Positions 32,883-42,815 of a DNA stretch of 52,525 bases are shown in pieces (within the stretch, counting starts at the first letter, position 1; every line of letters starts with the position of its first letter). The DNA is from Oscillospiraceae bacterium. Its GTDB lineage: Bacteria > Bacillota > Clostridia > Oscillospirales > Oscillospiraceae. The DNA is taken from NCBI GenBank assembly GCA_021205585.1, contig JAJPXI010000207.1:1-52525 (forward strand), read 5' to 3'. The position numbers and the translations under genes are program-made. The notes under the pieces were generated by a model, which ran no database searches, was not told the DNA's origin, and saw nothing but the letters and a program-made list of their open reading frames with translations.

Positions 32883-35800
32883 GCCACTACAGAATTAGAC
32901 GAGCTTGGCGAGTCCTCCGAGGATTGTGCTGACGGCATTTCTAAATATCGGGAAGAAGTCAAGGCTCTAACCGGCGTTGACATCATGATTGACGACAACA
33001 CCTACAGAGATGTCTATGACATTTTCGTTGATATTGCGAATGTTTGGAATGACCTGAGTGATACAGCACAGGCTCGTGTGTCCGAAATTTTGGGCGGCAC
33101 AAGGCAGCTCTCTGGTGTGTCCTCTACTATTACAAATATTGCGGACGCTATAGGCGCATATGAGAGCGCAATGGATTCCGCCGGGGCCGCAACTGAGGCC
33201 AACGACATCTACATGGAGACGACCACCGCTCATATTGCACAGCTGAACGCGGCGACGCAGGAGCTTGGCAGTGACCTGTTCAATCAAGATATGTTCAAGA
33301 CCTTTTTTGACGGTGCGACAAAAGCTATAGAAGCTATTGATGTTCTTGTTAGCCACATGGGAATGATCGGTACCGGAGGACTTGCCGGGCTTGCCGCAGG
33401 TTTCAAAAGTATATTTTCATCCGCCAGCAATTTTTCTAAACAATTGAGTGACGTTTCAAGCATAGCTAATAGCATCGGGACTGCTACTACATGGGCAGCT
33501 AATTATGCAGATGCTATCGAAGGATGCAACGACGCGACAAAGAACTTGCTGTTGTCAAGCGGCGGGTTGAGTACGCAACAGCAGACGCTTGTTCAAAATA
33601 TTTTAAAGGCGCGGACGGGCATATCCAACCTTACGGCCGCAGAGGTAATGGACGAGCTTACAAAGCAGGGGCTAATCACCGCCGAAGAGACAGAAACGGT
33701 GATGAAAGAACTCAACATTACTAAAACCCAAAAGCTAACAGAGTCTCAGCTTACTGCGGCGTATGCTTCCGGAACTCTAACAGAATCGCAGTACAATACC
33801 GCGATGGCGTTAGTCGCCGAGTCAACGGCGGCGGCCAAAGCCACAACTTCGACGACATCTTTTTCGACCGCGATTAAAGGCGCAATGGCGACTAACCCCG
33901 TCGGCTGGATTATGTTGATTGTCAGCACTTTGGTATCGCTATACAGTATTGTTAAAAATAATACGGATTTATTCAGTACCACGTCTGAAAGGTTAGAGAA
34001 GCTACAGTCCGATCTGGAAGAGCTGGAGGAGACCATTGACTCCGCCGCATCCTCTTTTAAAGAATTGCGGGAGACGTTAGAACTCGATTCTGACGCAACT
34101 GTCATTGACGAATTCGCGGAGCTTGCCAAAGGTGTTAATCAGTTTGGTGAAAATGTTGACCTAACAGAAGATGAGTATGAGAGATTTACGGAACTGCAAA
34201 GCACACTTGCCGAGTTATTCCCGTCCATAGACAACGGGTTAAACTCAAATGGAGAGCAGATGCTGGCACTGTCCTACTCTTCCGATACATTGGCCGAGTC
34301 GTTATATGCGTTGGCGGATGCGGAGCTTGCGGCGTATCAGCAAGAAATAGCTGATACCATGCCAGACCTTGTAAAAGACATCGCAAAAGAGACTAAGATA
34401 TACCAGAACCAATTGTCCGATTTGGAAGATCAGTATACCGTCTTGACCGCACTAAGTAGCGGGTATGCCAATTATTCAGACGTTGGTCGAATGATGCCAT
34501 ATCAAGATGTTGCTGACTTATTAGAATCGTATGGATTGTCGGCCTCTCAAGATATTTATGGGATGTCTGTTGATCTGAATACAGACGAGGCTCTGGCTGC
34601 ATATGAAAGTGCTTTGGCTACGCTCGAGCAGGAAATAAAGCAGGTAAACGACGAGGTAGCAGATGCTTGGACTGATTTAAACCCAGTTATTACATCGTGG
34701 CTTTCTACCGATTATACCTATAATGAGTTAAGTGACGAGATGCAGGATCTTCTCGCCTCTCTGATTGGAAATATTGATTTTTCGGAGCTTGGCTATGGCA
34801 CAGCAGATGACATCCAATCCTATATCAAGACCAATTTCTTAGTGCCAATTTATAACGCAAGTGATGAAGTACAGGAGGCTTGGAGCGATCTAATAGCGGT
34901 CGACACCTCTGATACCTCTTATTCCAAATTATACAACACAATTCACGAGTATGCTAATGTTGTAGCAGATGGCATTGGTCAAGACGTAGAGGATATTGTA
35001 TCTTCTCTGTACGGCGATACACTGGAAACGTACAATGATAAGATCATCGCTCTGACGGAGGAGTTCCAGGAGAGTTCGTTCTATGCGACCTCTGCGGCGG
35101 AGGATGCCGCTGAGAGTATGACCAGAGTATATAGCTTTTGGCTTAACAATCTGGAGGTTGGGGACCTCGACCTGGTGTATACTCTGTCCCTGCAAGAGGA
35201 CACCAGTGGCTGGACGTTACGGGATTGGCAGGATAATCTTGAGAAACTTCGTGAGTACACTGACGCGACCAACTTCACCATCGACATCGACGCGGAGACC
35301 GAGGGGCTTGAGGCTGTCAACACCGCTCTGGCTGAGACCGCATCGGCCACTGGTCTAACATCAGATTCTATTGAAACGCTCAAAGAGCGGTATCAGGACT
35401 TGGAGGACTTTGACGCAGACGCTCTGTTCGAGAACACGTCCTATGGTGTGCGGCTGAATACAACTGAGCTGAAGAAGCTGGAAGATGAGTATGAGGCCGT
35501 TATCAAAACCGGCTTTGATGAGAAGCTCGAAGAGCTGGCGGATGAGTATAACGAGGCCAAGAGCGAATTGTCCAGCTATCTGGGAGATGTGGACGCCTAC
35601 AACGAAAAGCTGTCCGAGCTGGACGCAATCGAGGCTCAGATTGAAGAGACTGAGATTCTCGCCTCCCAGTATGGAGCGCTGACCTCTGCGTATAACGAGT
35701 GGCAGAACGCCATGAATACCGACAACCAGCGGGATACCTATGAGTCCATCGGTGCAAGCTATGAGGATATGCAGGACATCCTGAACGCCGGGTGGTACAA

Positions 35801-37045
35801 TGATGATTCTTTACAGTCATACCTCGATCTGTTGCTCGGCGAGGAAAATCGCACTGGTGATGCCCTGAAGGATTTTGCTAAGCTCAGTGAGACCATCGCT
35901 GGGACAACGCACTCCATCATGGATTACTGGGCGTATGACGAGGACGGCAATCTGCTGTCCAACGGTCTGGTGGATTTTCTGGAAGATGTGCGCCAAGTCA
36001 TGGGCGAGGACTATGTTTGGCTTGACGAAGAAGGCAGTTATGTATTCGATCTGACGGGCGATAAGATACAGGAAGTCGCTGACCGGTTCGGTATGGGCAC
36101 GGAAGCCATTGAATATTTCATCACAGCCTTGGGGGATGTCAGCGGGACGGTTGCTCTTGAGGATATTAGTGATACGCTTGACCTAATTACGACCAGAGCT
36201 GAGGATGCGATTGCGACACTACAGGGCATTGAAGGGCTGACGGACTTTGAGTTCGATCTGAACACTTCGGACGTGGACGAACTCCAAGATGACCTGGCGG
36301 AAGCACAGCGGATTTACGACTCTATGTTGGATGAAAACGGCATTCTCAATTTGGATATAGAGGGTGCGGACGATGCATATGCTTTACCTTACGCTATCAA
36401 TCTTCAGATTCAGCAGATCGAGCAACCGGCCATTATGACCGTTGACACGTCGTCGTTCAAAGAGGGGTACGAGATTGTTGCGGACGCCGCCGCGAAGATT
36501 ATAGAATATGGCGAATTGGTAAGTCAGCTAAAGCTCTACGAATCTCTTGGTAAGGATACAACCGATATAGTCACGGATCTACAGGAGGTTTCCGCAGAGC
36601 TTTCTAATATCTCTAAAGACGCATATATCTCTCTCGGTCTTGATACAGAAACCATAGAGGAGATAAAGAGCATCACTTCTGAATGTTCTGTAGAGCTTGA
36701 TCAGGATAGCGTTGATGCCGTGATGGATATACTTGGCTCCATAGACGTTGACGATCTACCGCTTGAGTGCGATACCGATGCAGTCGAGGAAGCGTTTGAA
36801 TATTATGAGGAATATCAGTTTGGCGACAAAACTATCGTTGTGACGGTATCCGGCGGGGCGCTCAAAGACCTGCGGGTGATACAAAGCGTTGTAGACGATC
36901 TGTCCGGAGCAAGCATTGCGATAGGCACAGCATCGAATGCAGACGGTACTGCCCACGCCACTGGTACGGCCAAAGCCAGTGGGGATTGGAGCGTCGGGTC
37001 GAGCGGAGAGTCTCTGGGAGGAGAACTCGGACAAGAACTCGTGGT
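32883..37045 (+). CDS. Tape measure protein, exon 3 (residues 506-1893)
   Basis: It begins ATTELDELGESSEDCADGIS, directly continuing VSARIRG, and ends at GELGQELVV, where the last Val codon is completed by exon 4. It has a hydrophobic segment (NPVGWIMLIVSTLVSLYSIV, about 840-860), then a very long acidic coiled-coil region typical of large tape measures. Taken alone, the frame begins inside intron 2 at 32799 and reads 22 nonsense residues past 37045, so its ends are not real protein ends. Confidence 0.9.
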
Positions 37046-37369
37046 TTTGCGAAGCCACGCCGCTTAGTGATAAGCGGTTCATAATTTATTGAATTGCTGG
37101 AACACCCTTAGAGCCTTACCACCAAAACGGAGTAGCGAATAGCTACAAACGGCAATGGTTTGAAAACGGTAGGGATTGGGCAATCAGCAGCCAAGCCGCG
37201 AATAGCGGAAGGTTCAACGACTATCCCGCAAGGGAGTAGGGCCGCAAGCGATTGGCAGCTCGAAGCAGTAAATTACCTATTATATAGGTAAAAGATATAG
37301 TCTGAACTCATGTGAGAACATGAGGGGCGATGCCCTGTCCGGTGTAGCGAACCGGGCAAAACATAATTG
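37046..37369 (+). ncRNA. Group I intron 3 of the tape-measure gene (324 nt)
   Basis: P1: exon CGTGGT pairs perfectly with intron GCCACG (37053-37058 region), U-G at the splice site; the intron ends in G (37369). P2 is CCGCTT/AAGCGG. P7 is GACTAT (about 37217) with ATAGTC (about 37297). The core shares long identical blocks with intron 4. Removal gives ELVV-RNGRWFTIGDDAAEFF, the usual continuation. No open frame inside. Confidence 0.9.
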
Positions 37370-37959
37370 ACGCAACGGCAGATGGTTCACCATCGGGGAC
37401 GACGCGGCAGAGTTCTTCCACCACGAACCAAATGACATTATATTCAACGCAGACCAGACTGAGCAGATCTTCAAGTACGGTAAGATAGTAAGTGGTCGCA
37501 AGAGAGGAACATCTTTCCTTACTGGCACTGCGTTTACTGGCGGCTCCGGCAGCGGAGTCAGCCCCTCTACGACCGCCACCGCCTCCACTGCCAAGACCAG
37601 CTCTTCTTCGAGCAGTTCATCCAGCAGTTCTTCTGACTCCGACGACGAGAATACAGAAGAGGTCATCGACTGGATTGAGATCGCAATCGACCGGATTGAG
37701 CGGGCGATCGACAATCTGGCTACCATAGCGGAGAGCGCGTATCACACGCTTGCCGAGCGGCTGAGCGCGACGAAGGACGAAATCTCCACAATCACAGAGG
37801 AGATTCAAGTTCAGCAGGCGGGCTATGACCGGTATATGCAAGAGGCCAACTCTGTCGGGTTGAGCAGTGACCTTGCGGCTAAGGTCATGGACGGCACCAT
37901 CGACATTGAGACGCTGGATGAGGATACCGCAGATTTAGTAAGCCAATTTCAAGAATGGT
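37370..37959 (+). CDS. Tape measure protein, exon 4 (residues 1893-2090)
   Basis: The A at 37370 completes the Val codon, then RNGRWFTIGDDAAEFFHHEP leads to KIVSGRKRGTSFLTGTAF. A long poly-Ser tract (about 37600-37635) separates this from a coiled coil (DWIEIAIDRIERAIDNLATI). It ends at QFQEW plus the first base of Tyr 2090. It has no start codon of its own, so gene finders will miss it. Confidence 0.85.
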
Positions 37960-39361
37960 ATATTTTCATGCCGCTGTACCTGGAACTGGTACGGCTTTTC
38001 TACTGAATTGCTGGGACGCCCCAAAGGTGACTAAGCCAAAACGTGAGAATGAAAGATGTCTGAGCGTGACGGCGGCGAAAGCAGAAAAAATTAGGCACAT
38101 AGGATATGGCGAAAGCCTAAGTCCTTTACAACGGGCAATCAGCAGCCAAGCTCCGAATAGGAGAAGGTTCACAGACTATCGCTGAAATGCGAGTAGGGCC
38201 GCAAGCGATTGGCGGCTCGAAGTGGTAGATTACTTATAATTGCAATTTAGAAGCCAATGATAGGAGGTGAAATATGTTTGATGAAAATCAATTAGTTATG
38301 GTACGTTGGAATAATACAAATAAGGAATGGTACGAGTTGATGGGTTACAAATATACAAAACGATATGACCCCTTTTATGTAAAAGCAAAGCATCTTTCCT
38401 TACATTCTTCGGCGCAGATAGTTGTTGTGTGTGATTATTGTGGAAACGAATATAAAACACAGTATGCCTTAATTACAAACGGACGTCTACTTCTTAATAA
38501 GGATGCGTGCTCTAAGTGCGCGCCCACGAAGGCCAACGAGCTTAGATGGGCGAGAATGTCAAGAAAAAAGATGGGTGAAGCTCGGCGTATTTGTGATGAG
38601 TGCGGATATGAACTAATCTCTTCTGAAGATGATTATGCCGGAGCCACGGCCGCCATTCAATTTCGATGCCCGATACACGGTATCCAGACTATGAATCTTG
38701 ACAATCTTTTGAGAGGGCATAGGTGCAGAGATTGTGGCTATGATAGCGTTAGGGTAGCCTTAAAGCACAGTGGCGATTATGTCAAACAGGAAATCGAGAA
38801 GGTAAATGGCAATATACTACTAAACCCAGAAGATTATAAAGGGGCGTTTATCAACAATCTGCGTATTAGATGTAGGTGCGGAAATGTATTTACAACGGCG
38901 TTTTCCAGCTATACTAAGGCAGGGATAAATCGTTGTCATACATGTTCGTGCAAAGAGAGCAGTGGGGAATTAAAAATCAGGGAGTTTTTGGAGTCAAAAA
39001 ATATCACTTTCGTTCAGGAGAAAAGATTCAAAGATTGTTGTGATAAAAAGCCACTCCCGTTTGATTTTTATTTGCCAGACTATAACACTATTATTGAGTT
39101 TGATGGTCAGCATCATTATATGCCGGTACACGGAGAAGATCGCTACCTCGTGACAATAGCTCACGACCAAATAAAGAACCGATATTGTTGTGCCCACGAC
39201 ATTCATCTATTGCGTATTCCATATTGGGAAGGTAAACGTATGGAGGAAATTATCGCAAACGATCTAAAAATTGCAATATGAGTAAAAGATATAGTCGAAT
39301 CTCATGGGAAACCCATGAGGGTAAAAGCCCGTCGGGTGTAGCGCCCCGGCGAAATAAAATG
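37960..39361 (+). ncRNA. Group I intron 4 of the tape-measure gene (1402 nt, with endonuclease gene)
   Basis: P1: exon GGT plus intron AT pairs with ATGCC (37968-37972), U-G at the splice site; the intron ends in G (39361). P7 is GACTAT (38176 region) with ATAGTC (39290 region). The endonuclease gene lies between these two strands, in the P8 loop. Removal restores QFQEWY-EKALDCSDAILELK. Blocks of 19 and 20 bases are identical to intron 3. Confidence 0.9.
38274..39281 (+). CDS. Intron-encoded homing endonuclease (Vsr-like / PD-(D/E)XK fold), 335 aa
   Basis: Residues about 230-330 hold a Vsr-like nuclease pattern: GELKIREFLESKNITF, PFDFYLPDYNTIIEFDGQHH, then a helix and IHLLRIPYWEG. The N-terminal 220 residues carry at least six Cys pairs (CDYCG, CSKC, CDECG, CRDCG, CRCG, CHTC), zinc knuckles that should read the target site. 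It has its own GGAGGTG site, so it is translated separately from the host gene. It is clearly more AT-rich than the exons, as expected of a mobile gene. I do not see HNH, GIY-YIG or LAGLIDADG motifs. Confidence 0.8.
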   Translation: MFDENQLVMVRWNNTNKEWYELMGYKYTKRYDPFYVKAKHLSLHSSAQIVVVCDYCGNEYKTQYALITNGRLLLNKDACSKCAPTKANELRWARMSRKKMGEARRICDECGYELISSEDDYAGATAAIQFRCPIHGIQTMNLDNLLRGHRCRDCGYDSVRVALKHSGDYVKQEIEKVNGNILLNPEDYKGAFINNLRIRCRCGNVFTTAFSSYTKAGINRCHTCSCKESSGELKIREFLESKNITFVQEKRFKDCCDKKPLPFDFYLPDYNTIIEFDGQHHYMPVHGEDRYLVTIAHDQIKNRYCCAHDIHLLRIPYWEGKRMEEIIANDLKIAI

Positions 39362-41640
39362 ATGAAAAGGCCCTCGACTGCTCCGACGCAATTCTTGAGC
39401 TGAAAGAAAATCTAGCCGACCTGTACTCTGAGCAGTTCACTCTCATCGAAGAGGACTACGAGAACCAGCTCGCCCTGTTGGAGCACCTGACCACCACATA
39501 CGACAACGCCATCACCGATACAGAGACCCGTGGGTATCTGGTGAGCAAGGAATACTACAAGGCGCTGACGGAGGTAGAACAGGAGAGTATCGCCGTGATG
39601 GAGAGCGAGTTGGACAGCTTGCAGTCTGCTCTGGCTGAAGCTCTGGACTCCGGGACAATCTCCATGTACAGTTCCGAATGGTATGATATGCAGGAGTCCA
39701 TCAACGCGGTCACGGAGTCCATTCAGGAGGCCACCACGTCCCTCGTGGAGTATGCCAACGCTATGCGGGAGTTGGATTGGGATTACTTTGACTATGTTGA
39801 AGACCAGATCAGCAACCTGACCAGTGAGGCCGACTTCCTGATCGACCTGATGTCCAATACAGATCTGTACACCGATAACGGCCAGCTGACCGATACCGGT
39901 ATTTCCACTATGGGTCTACACGCCCAGAACTACGATACCTATATGTACCAGGCCGACGACTATGCTGAGCAGATCGAGGAGTTGAACGAGGCGATCGCAG
40001 ACGATCCGTTCAACACGGATTTGCTGGAACGCAGGCAAGAGCTGCTTGAGTTACAGCAGGAATCCATTCTGGCTGCCGAGGAAGAGAAACAGGCCATTGT
40101 GGATATGGTTGAGGAAGGCATTGAGCTGGAGCTGAGCGCCCTTCAAGATCTTATAGATCAATACGAAAATTCTTTAGACTCAGCAAAAGATTTATATGAC
40201 TACCAAAAGTCAATCTCTGACCAAACTTCCGAAATTGCAAGTTTGCAGAAACAACTTTCCGCGTATTCGACCGGCAACGATACTTCCGAAGAAACACGAG
40301 CAACGGTTCAGAAACTACAAGTCAGCCTGGAAGAAGCCGAGACCGAGCTGGCCGAGATGCAATACGAGCAGTTTATTAGCGACACTAAGCAAATGCTCGA
40401 CAACCTGTACGACGAGTATGAGCTGATTTTGAATCAGCGGCTGGATGACATTGACTTACTAATCAGCGATATGATTACCGCTGTAAACGCCAATGCTATT
40501 ACAATTAACGACACCTTGCTAAGCCAGTCGGAAGCTGTTGGATATACGATGTCCACCGAGATGTCTAATATTTGGCAGACGGCCTCGGACGCTTTGCGAG
40601 AGCTTTTTAGCGAACTTGGTATCGACATTGAGAACGCTACGACTCTTAACACAGACAAGATGCAAGAGCTTCTTGATAGTCTCGGAATTGATATTGATGA
40701 CGCGACTTTATCCGTAGGAGATATGGTCAAACTGTATCAAGCAGCTGTGGAGCAAAACGGGAAAGATTACACTACAGCTGTGACGACATACGGACCGGAT
40801 TTCTCCGACAAACAGACGACGACTAATCAAACGCTGGACAGCATCAAGGCGTATGTAGCGGCTATGCAGCAAGCGTCCGACACGACAGCCGCTGCTACTG
40901 TCAGTGAAACTAAATCGTCTTCCAGCAGTTCCACATCCTCTTCTTCCAGCTCGTCCAGCTCCTCTTCCACGAAGTCAAGCAGCAACAGCTCTGGCGGCGA
41001 CGGGGTTGTGGCGGTTGGCGACAAGGTGACATTCAAGAGCGGCAAGTATTATACCGACTCCTATGGTACATCGCCGACTGGGTCTAAGTATCTCGGTGAG
41101 AGCGTATATGTGACGAAGGTTGTGTCCAGTCCGAAGTCTGGGCAGAACTACCCGATTCATATCAGCACCGGGAACAAGCTCGGCAATGGCGACTTAGGCT
41201 GGATTAAGAAGGATCAGATTACCGGGTACAAGACCGGCGGTCTGGTAGATTACACCGGCCTTGCTCAGCTGGACGGCACGCCGCAGGAACCGGAGCTTGT
41301 TCTGAATGCAACCGATACGGCGAACTTTATTGCGCTAAAGGACGCTATGGCTGATGTTGCGAACGGTAACACGCTGACGGCTCTCTTTGGAGACAGCGCG
41401 GCGGAAAATCTGCTGGAGCAGCTTACAACAATCGGTATGCCGCTGAGTGTGGAATCCGCCGGTATCACGCAGGACATCAATTGCACGATGAATGTGGCGA
41501 TCGACCATGTGGAAGACTATAACTCGCTGGTCAACCAAATGGTGAAAGATCCGCAGTTCGAGAAATTTGTGCAAGCTATGACGGTAGACCAAGCTGTTGG
41601 TGGGAGTAAACTGGCAAAGAACAAATATAAATGGGGATAA
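39362..41640 (+). CDS. Tape measure protein, exon 5 (residues 2090-2848)
   Basis: AT completes Tyr 2090, followed by EKALDCSDAILELKENLADL. A further long coiled coil runs to about residue 2510, then a poly-Ser linker (about 40915-40990). Next is an SH3-like domain (VGDKVTFKSGKYYTDSYGT, then VYVTKVV and DLGWIKKDQITGY), and the C-terminal GGLVDYTGLAQLDGTPQEPE seen at tape-measure ends. Taken alone its first ATG-type start is at 39478. A hairpin follows the stop. Confidence 0.9.
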
Positions 41641-41646
41641 GAAAAC

Positions 41647-41672
41647 GGGGAGGCATAAGCCTCCCCTCCCTA
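41647..41672 (+). terminator. Terminator-like hairpin after the tape-measure gene
   Basis: GGGGAGGC-ATAA-GCCTCCCC (41647-41666) is a perfect 8-bp stem with a 4-nt loop. The tail is TCCCTATTT, a poor U-tract, so it probably only reduces read-through. Confidence 0.6.
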
Positions 41673-41697
41673 TTTACGAACAAAAGGATGGTGCAAA

Positions 41698-42003
41698 GTG
41701 AATCTGACATGGGATACCAGGCGGTTGGAGCGAAAAATCTCTGTGCTTGAAAAGCGGGTCGAGGCTCTGACCGAGGAAAATCAGGAACTGAACAAACAGG
41801 CAGATGAGTTTCGAGCGAGCGAACAGCGCTGGTGTGCGCGTATTGCTGCGGCTGAGAAAATGGAGCAGGAATATCAGACGCTGATTGCCGAGGTGTTGGC
41901 GCTGCGCGAGAACTACCAGACGGCTCTGAATGAAGTAAAGGAAATGAAGGATACCTACAGGAAGAAATTTGAACAAGCGATCAAGCGGGTCAAGGCTCCT
42001 TGA
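41698..42003 (+). CDS. Coiled-coil protein, 101 aa
   Basis: Almost the whole protein is a coiled coil (ISVLEKRVEALTEENQELNK and on). It starts at GTG 41698 after AAAGGATGG and lies between the tape measure and the distal tail protein. The role is unknown; a baseplate assembly aid is possible. Confidence 0.65.
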   Translation: MNLTWDTRRLERKISVLEKRVEALTEENQELNKQADEFRASEQRWCARIAAAEKMEQEYQTLIAEVLALRENYQTALNEVKEMKDTYRKKFEQAIKRVKAP

Positions 42004-42018
42004 AGGAGGTGCTAATTC

Positions 42019-42804
42019 TTGTATGCTTATGACTTTGAATATGACGGCGTAACTCTGAGCGACCTTGGGTATACGCTTTGTAAATTTGACTCCAGCGGAG
42101 AGGAAACCGTGACCAACGGGTCGCAGATTACATTTAATACAGTATCGACTTTAAGGGGCGCGAAATATGAGCTTACCAGTTCGGAGTATAGCGAGTGTAT
42201 CACCACAACATTCCAGATGTGTAAAGACTTGTGTGCTTTCGACGATTTGGAAATTTCCGTATCTGAAATGCGAGAGCTGATGAGCTGGCTGAACCGGAAG
42301 CGGTTTCATAAATTCAAACTGCTGGACGAGAATAATGAGTATTCCAGTTTTTACTTTGAGGGCAGTTTTAATATTAGCCGGATTGAGATGGACGATAAAG
42401 TTGTTGGGCTGGAGCTGACGTTGATCACCAACCGCCCGTTCGCACTTTTGGAGCCTGTCACTGTGACGATTTCAACGAGCGGGTCGTTTGAGGACGTATC
42501 GGACGAGGAAGGGTTTATTTACCCGGAGACCACGATTACTTTGAAAGCAAGCGGAAACCTGACGATTTATAATGTAGAGGAAGACAGGACGACATATATT
42601 GCGAACTGTACGTCCGGGGAAGTTATTACGATGAACTATCCGGTTATCTCCTCTTCTCTTTCGTCCCATGAAATCCAGAACGACTTTAACTGGAATTTCT
42701 TGAGGGTTGCAAATACATATGAGGAACACACAAACACAATCAGCTCTTCTCTAAGTTGTACGATTGTGATGACATATTCACCTGTTGTTAAGATTGGCCT
42801 GTAA
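42019..42804 (+). CDS. Distal tail protein (Dit-like), 261 aa
   Basis: The place directly after the tape-measure region and before the large baseplate protein is that of Dit, the hexameric hub at the tail tip of Gram-positive siphophages. The protein starts YAYDFEYDGVTLSDLGYTLC at TTG 42019 after GAAGGAGG. It has the beta-rich N-terminal part with FHKFKLLDEN and a C-terminal galectin-like beta region. Confidence 0.8.
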   Translation: MYAYDFEYDGVTLSDLGYTLCKFDSSGEETVTNGSQITFNTVSTLRGAKYELTSSEYSECITTTFQMCKDLCAFDDLEISVSEMRELMSWLNRKRFHKFKLLDENNEYSSFYFEGSFNISRIEMDDKVVGLELTLITNRPFALLEPVTVTISTSGSFEDVSDEEGFIYPETTITLKASGNLTIYNVEEDRTTYIANCTSGEVITMNYPVISSSLSSHEIQNDFNWNFLRVANTYEEHTNTISSSLSCTIVMTYSPVVKIGL

Positions 42805-42815
42805 GGAGGGATAGC

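Noticed and set aside
32799..37067. Separate tape-measure gene starting at 32799
   Set aside because: The first 28 residues lie inside intron 2 and the last seven inside intron 3. No ribosome site precedes it.
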